Positions 60,229 through 64,000 of a DNA stretch of 64,000 nucleotides are shown here, piece after piece. The stretch is from an uncultured Bacteroides sp. (GTDB taxonomy: Bacteria; Bacteroidota; Bacteroidia; Bacteroidales; Bacteroidaceae): positions 57,674 through 121,673 of the forward strand of contig CASENM010000017.1 of NCBI GenBank assembly GCA_949289295.1, in the 5' to 3' direction. Under the pieces are notes generated by a model that saw only the letters and a list, made by a program, of their open reading frames with translations, searched no databases and was not told the DNA's origin. The stretch's first letter is position 1. Every line of letters starts with the position of its first letter. A program made the position numbers and the translations under genes.

Positions 60229-61116
60229 ATGAGAAGAGAATTTAAAATCGGACTGGCCGGAATAGCCGCACTGCTGATTCTGTTTTTCGGCATCAACTAC
60301 CTGAAAGGCATCAGTATGTTCAAACCGGAAAGTTATTACAACGTGGAATTTGAAAACATCAACGGACTTTCGCTGTCAAGTCCTGTATTCGCAAACGGCT
60401 ATCAAATAGGAATCGTACGTGACATCAGTTACAATTATGACAATCCTGGGCATGTCGTAGTGGGGATAGAAGTGGAAAAAAATCTCCGGATACCGGAAGG
60501 GAGTCAGGCTGAACTGGTGACAGAAATGCTGGGAACAGTGAAAATGAACATGAAGCTCAACCATGACACCACCACTTTCGTTGAACCGGGTGACACGCTA
60601 GAAGGAGTGGCCAACAATGGAATCATGGGAGCAGCCGAAGAAAAGTTGTTGCCGCAGATTGAAAAAATGTTACCCAAACTGGATTCTATCCTCACATCAG
60701 TAAATGCACTGCTGGGTGACCCTGCATTAAAACAAACACTGCATAACGCCGAACGACTGACGGCCTCTCTCGACGCAACGAGCCAAGAACTGCATACACT
60801 AATGAGTAAAGATATTCCGCAACTGACTCACAACGTAACGGCCATTACTGAAAATCTGAAAGGAATCAGCGAAAACTTAAAAGGAGTGGACTATGCCTCC
60901 ACTTTCACAAAAATAGATTCAACACTGCAAAACGTACGTCTGCTTACCGACAAGCTGAACCGCAAAGACAATTCACTAGGGTTGCTGCTGAACGACAAAG
61001 CGCTCTACAATAATCTGAACGCAACCACAGCCAATGCAGCCAGTCTGCTGAAAGATTTACAGGAACATCCAAAACGGTATGTACATTTCTCCTTATTCGG
61101 AAGAAAAGACAAATAA
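60229..61116 (+). CDS. MlaD/MCE-domain protein
   Basis: The 295-residue protein has an N-terminal membrane anchor (FKIGLAGIAALLILFFGINY), then one MCE domain (about 38-115: NGLSLSSPVFANGYQIGIVR, LGTVKMNMKLNH) and a long helical part (about 150-270) with NLKGISENLKGVDYASTF. MCE proteins form hexameric rings that shuttle lipids between inner and outer membrane with an ABC transporter. The partner ATPase and permease genes are not in this window. It is co-transcribed with the amidase. Confidence 0.93.
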   Translation: MRREFKIGLAGIAALLILFFGINYLKGISMFKPESYYNVEFENINGLSLSSPVFANGYQIGIVRDISYNYDNPGHVVVGIEVEKNLRIPEGSQAELVTEMLGTVKMNMKLNHDTTTFVEPGDTLEGVANNGIMGAAEEKLLPQIEKMLPKLDSILTSVNALLGDPALKQTLHNAERLTASLDATSQELHTLMSKDIPQLTHNVTAITENLKGISENLKGVDYASTFTKIDSTLQNVRLLTDKLNRKDNSLGLLLNDKALYNNLNATTANAASLLKDLQEHPKRYVHFSLFGRKDK

Positions 61117-61170
61117 CCCCTCCAAACAGCTGGGGTCTGTTTGAATTTTACAAAATCTGAACGATTTGAC

Positions 61171-61211
61171 AAAGATACGGAGCATCGGATTCGCCTCCGT
61201 ATCTTTTTTTT
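61171..61211 (+). terminator. Terminator of the amidase-MCE operon
   Basis: AAAGATACGGAG and CTCCGTATCTTT form a perfect stem around an 11-12 base loop, ending in a run of T. Confidence 0.88.
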
Positions 61212-61450
61212 GCATCAGCCCCAAAAGAGATGCCATTCGTGCTCAAAAAAAAGAGCAGAAAACCAGTTATATAAAAACATTCTAAATAACAAAATCTTCA
61301 TCCGAAACCATAAAGTAAATACAACAGATTGAATATCAACACAAAATAAATTCAAATGTTTTTAACGCACAGACAAGGAGCAAACAACAAGCAATTGAAT
61401 GTCAAAAGCTTAGATTTTTACAAATGAGAATAGAATGACATTTTTTTTAA
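61212..61450. other. AT-rich stretch upstream of dnaA
   Basis: No open frame of interest and no clear DnaA box (TTATnCACA) is visible. The wording is very AT-rich, with GCAATTGAATGTC near 61392 echoing the half-site of the palindrome at 61451. Confidence 0.5.
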
Positions 61451-61476
61451 TTGAATTGTAACATGCTACAATTCAA
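61451..61476. promoter_or_regulatory. Perfect palindrome upstream of dnaA
   Basis: TTGAATTGTA-ACATGC-TACAATTCAA: 10-base arms, no mismatch, about 40 bp upstream of the dnaA -33 element. Without a T run it looks like a protein-binding site. Confidence 0.65.
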
Positions 61477-61515
61477 CCCGTTAAAAAGAGGAGGAAAAAA
61501 ACAAGAAAAAAGCTA

Positions 61516-61547
61516 TTTGTTTTTCTAGAAATTCATTCCGAAATTTG
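61516..61547 (+). promoter_or_regulatory. dnaA promoter
   Basis: TTTG (61516-61519), 20 bp, GAAATTTG (61540-61547), 40 bp before the ATG. Confidence 0.6.
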
Positions 61548-61587
61548 CAAACGTAGAAATTTCGCTTTATTAATAACAACGCACGTT

Positions 61588-63000
61588 ATGATTGAACAGA
61601 CCCAAGCTGAAGTGTTATGGAATCGCTGTCTGGCGTTCATCAAAGACAACATCAATAACACGAAGGCTTTTAAAACATGGTTTGAGCCTACGGTGGGGCT
61701 GAAATATGAAAATAAAGCCCTGACCATCGGAATCCCAAGCCCGTTCTTCTACGAATTTTTGGAAGAACACTATGTGGGATTGCTCCGCGCCGCCATCTAT
61801 AAAGAAATAGGTGAAGGTACGGAATTGATGTATTCTATCCTCACCGACAAGACGAACCACATCACTGTAGATTTGAGAGGTGTTGACCGTTCTCCCGCAC
61901 TGCCCAAGCAAAAACCTATAGTAGACGGGAACAAGACCCCCAGCATCATACAAGAACCAAGACCACAAGACCTTGATCCACATCTGAATCCGAACTACAA
62001 TTTCGACAACTTCATTAAAGGAAACAGCAATGAGTTTTCAAGAGCTGTCGCTGAAACAGTAGCTCAGAATCCGGCCCGTACATTCAACCCTCTGTTCCTC
62101 TACGGACCTTCTGGTGTAGGGAAAACGCATCTGATCAATGCAATCGGAACGCGCATCAAAGAACTGTATCCTGAAAAACGTGTACTATACGTATCTGCAC
62201 ACTTGTTTCAAGTGCAATATACAGATTCGGTACGCACCAACCGCTTTAACGACTTCATTGGATTCTATCAGACTATCGACGTGCTAATCATTGACGACAT
62301 CCAAGAATTTGCAGGCGTTACCAAAACACAAAACACATTCTTTCATATCTTCAACCACCTGCATCAGAACGGCAAACAGCTGATTCTGACTTCCGACCGT
62401 GCTCCTGTCATGCTGCAAGGAATGGAAGAGCGGTTGCTTACACGTTTCAAATGGGGACTGGTGGCCGAATTGGAAAAACCGGACATCGAACTCAGGAAAA
62501 ACATTCTGCGAAACAAAATCAAACATGACGGCCTGACCATTCCTGAGCAAGTGGTCTGCTATATCGCAGAAAACGTAAACGAAAGTGTCCGTGAACTTGA
62601 AGGAATAGTCAATTCACTGCTTGCCTACTCAATCCACCTGAAACGTGAAATTGATTTGGATTTAGCTCAACGCATTGTACGTAAGGCAGTGCGCTGCGCC
62701 GAAAGCAAACCTATCACAGTGGACAATATCATAGAGAAAGTATGTGAGTACTATAAAGTAGACCAGTCTTCCATCTTCACAAAAACCCGCAAACGCGAAG
62801 TGGTACAGGTACGTCAGGTAGCCATGTACCTGGCTAAGAAACACACGGAAACCTCTTCATCGAAAATAGGACAGCTGATTGGGAACAAAGACCATGCTAC
62901 GGTACTTCATGCCTGCAAAATAGTGAAAGGACAGGTAGACGTAGACAAAGCTTTCAAAGCGGAAGTGGAAGAAATAGAAGCCAGCCTCAAGACAAAATAA
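61588..63000 (+). CDS. dnaA: Chromosomal replication initiator DnaA
   Basis: The 470-residue protein has domain I (about 1-85: [33 protein letters not shown]), a short linker and the AAA+ domain with Walker [13 protein letters not shown] (about 171-182), Walker [13 protein letters not shown] and [11 protein letters not shown] as the arginine-finger region. Domain IV ends with [17 protein letters not shown], the DnaA-box recognition signature. It opens the origin and starts replication. It is expressed from its own promoter and converges with the nitroreductase gene. Confidence 0.98.
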   Translation: MIEQTQAEVLWNRCLAFIKDNINNTKAFKTWFEPTVGLKYENKALTIGIPSPFFYEFLEEHYVGLLRAAIYKEIGEGTELMYSILTDKTNHITVDLRGVDRSPALPKQKPIVDGNKTPSIIQEPRPQDLDPHLNPNYNFDNFIKGNSNEFSRAVAETVAQNPARTFNPLFLYGPSGVGKTHLINAIGTRIKELYPEKRVLYVSAHLFQVQYTDSVRTNRFNDFIGFYQTIDVLIIDDIQEFAGVTKTQNTFFHIFNHLHQNGKQLILTSDRAPVMLQGMEERLLTRFKWGLVAELEKPDIELRKNILRNKIKHDGLTIPEQVVCYIAENVNESVRELEGIVNSLLAYSIHLKREIDLDLAQRIVRKAVRCAESKPITVDNIIEKVCEYYKVDQSSIFTKTRKREVVQVRQVAMYLAKKHTETSSSKIGQLIGNKDHATVLHACKIVKGQVDVDKAFKAEVEEIEASLKTK

Positions 63001-63020
63001 ATCATTGCCAAGATTCAAAT

Positions 63021-63090
63021 CGCCACAGACCACATGACAAGCAATTTCATGAATGGGAATCATTCAGAAAAACTCATGCAGTCTGTGGTG
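63021..63090. terminator. Hairpin between dnaA and nitroreductase 3' ends
   Basis: GCCACAGAC and GTCTGTGGT form the outer stem around a 50-base loop that has weak pairing of its own. It lies between convergent genes; T runs on either side are poor. Confidence 0.5.
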
Positions 63091-63098
63091 AAAACGTA

Positions 63099-63833
63099 TT
63101 AAAACCCTTGCTTACGGATAACTTTCAACAAATTCTCAGACATATACTCGTTATCTGATTTCTTATAGCGAATATCCGTGAAAATCTGTGCGAGAGTTTC
63201 CGTATGATTGATATCCACAAAATGCCTGTTTTCCGGAAGAGACTCTTTATAAGCATAAATATCATCAATCATTTCAGGAGTATAATTCTTATATTTTTCT
63301 TCATGAACAATACCCCGTAAAGGAAGACGGTCCGGCTGTTGGGGACATTCATCCGGATAACCTACCGTAATAGTAGCCACCGGCATCACAAGTTCAGGAA
63401 GTTCAAGGATACGGATAATCTGTTCCGGATCATAAATCGTAGTGCCCAGATAGCAAATTCCCAGCCCTGCTTCTTCAGCCAAAGTGCAAAAATTTTGTGT
63501 TACGAGCAATGCATCACTGGCCGCATTCAAGAAAGAAATGAAATTATCATACCCGGGTTCCGCCTTACGCTGCCGGCACCACAGACTAAAGCGGTTAAAG
63601 TCTGCGCAAAAAGTCAGTACAACCGGAGCTGACGTTACCATCGGCTGATTGAAATGAGCCGGAGCAAGTTTGGCTTTCATTGACGCATCACGTGTAACCA
63701 CCACACTGTAAAGTTGCATATTGCCCATTGTAGAAGCACGGGAAGCCTCTTCGAGCAAACTGTTTAATAACTCTGGAGAAATGTCCTGCTCCTTGTATCG
63801 ACGAATTGTACGTCTGTTCTTAATCGATTCCAT
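63099..63833 (-). CDS. Nitroreductase-family FMN oxidoreductase
   Basis: The product has 244 residues from MESIKNRRTIRRYKEQDISP, the usual N-terminus with the FMN-phosphate Arg pair. TMGNMQLYSVVVTRD and EAGLGICYLGTTIYDPEQII are family regions, and VTVGYPDECPQQPDRLPL is the loop near the C-terminal part. Such enzymes reduce nitro-aromatics, quinones or flavins with NAD(P)H; the true substrate is unknown. The frame continues up to 63956, but a -7 element at 63862-63869 lies inside that extension. Confidence 0.92.
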   Translation of the reverse strand: MESIKNRRTIRRYKEQDISPELLNSLLEEASRASTMGNMQLYSVVVTRDASMKAKLAPAHFNQPMVTSAPVVLTFCADFNRFSLWCRQRKAEPGYDNFISFLNAASDALLVTQNFCTLAEEAGLGICYLGTTIYDPEQIIRILELPELVMPVATITVGYPDECPQQPDRLPLRGIVHEEKYKNYTPEMIDDIYAYKESLPENRHFVDINHTETLAQIFTDIRYKKSDNEYMSENLLKVIRKQGF

Positions 63834-63861
63834 AATGTTCTTTTTTAATCTTAATGTCCCA

Positions 63862-63869
63862 CAAATGTA
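63862..63869 (-). promoter_or_regulatory. -7 element of the nitroreductase gene
   Basis: TACATTTG on the minus strand, 28 bp before the ATG at 63833. Beyond it, up to the window end, I see only a GGAGG word (63971-63975) followed by a four-codon frame. Confidence 0.5.
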
Positions 63870-64000
63870 GATATAATCTGGCAATTCTACACCGTCAGGA
63901 TAAAAAAACAAGGCCGGAGCCTTGTTTCCTGTCCCCTCCTTCGTGCTCTTAGTCACAATTTTCTTAACTTGGAGGAAAATTTAAAATGAAATCAATATGA

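Noticed and set aside
61117-61587. Replication origin next to dnaA
   Set aside because: The region is AT-rich, but I found no group of DnaA boxes. The palindrome at 61451 is not a DnaA box. GC-skew over the whole chromosome would decide.
63986-64000. Start of a plus-strand gene at the window end
   Set aside because: A good GGAGG word precedes ATG, but the frame stops after four codons.

Overview
This is chromosomal DNA from a member of the Bacteroidales, most likely Bacteroides or Phocaeicola. The evidence is the Bacteroidota promoter form (TAnnTTTG at -7, often TTTG 19-20 bp upstream), SusE/fimbrillin-style lipoproteins with DUF4493 and PCMD domains, a 574-residue LysRS, an S16 with a long Ala/Lys/Glu tail, the NagB/PIG-L fusion and an RND pump operon. 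No database search was possible. Family names come from recognising motifs, and species is not resolved.

Layout. 1-3 kb: tail of a DUF1573 protein, an OPT transporter and rpsP. 3-8.5 kb (minus): a five-gene unit, iorA-iorB-aminotransferase-paaK-ACT, for interconverting aromatic amino acids, aryl pyruvates, aryl-acetyl-CoA and aryl acetates. It is followed by a nitrilase-family amidase. 9.7-14.7 kb (plus): lysS-gpsA-pgi and a HAD phosphatase. 14.8-19 kb: a ROK repressor divergent from nagB and a NagB-like/PIG-L fusion (amino-sugar use). 19-22.5 kb: a large transglutaminase-fold lipoprotein and cutC, then tRNA-Arg(CCG). 22.9-26.7 kb (minus): two SGNH esterases and an MBOAT acyltransferase, a cell-surface O-acetylation unit. 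26.8-33.7 kb (minus): adaptor, RND permease, outer-membrane factor and an LpxA paralog in one operon. 34-38.3 kb: MaeB, an overlooked 59-residue membrane protein, and glutamate dehydrogenase 1.

38.4-47.9 kb is the most accessory-looking part: a seven-gene minus-strand operon of surface lipoproteins (DUF4493 and PCMD types) with one outer-membrane beta-barrel. Five of the lipoproteins carry a Ser/Thr-Arg-Ala/Thr step at residues 47-51, the place where FimA-type prepilins are cut, so a fimbria-like or surface-displayed complex is a reasonable hypothesis. It is followed by an AAA/DUF4143 ATPase whose promoter lies between two related dyads, two regulators (AraC and Crp/Fnr) and an OafA-type acyltransferase. 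52.9-57.5 kb holds a REC-REC-ATP-grasp protein without the usual PEP-synthase catalytic modules, divergent from a second glutamate dehydrogenase with a changed coenzyme pocket. The window ends with tandem tRNA-His genes, folD, an amidase-MCE operon, dnaA and a nitroreductase.

Intergenic spaces carry several dispersed palindromic repeat families. Some of them sit between convergent genes, where they probably act as bidirectional terminators. One family, clusters of three AAACGC-n4-GCGTTT hairpins, occurs upstream of both lysS and maeB.
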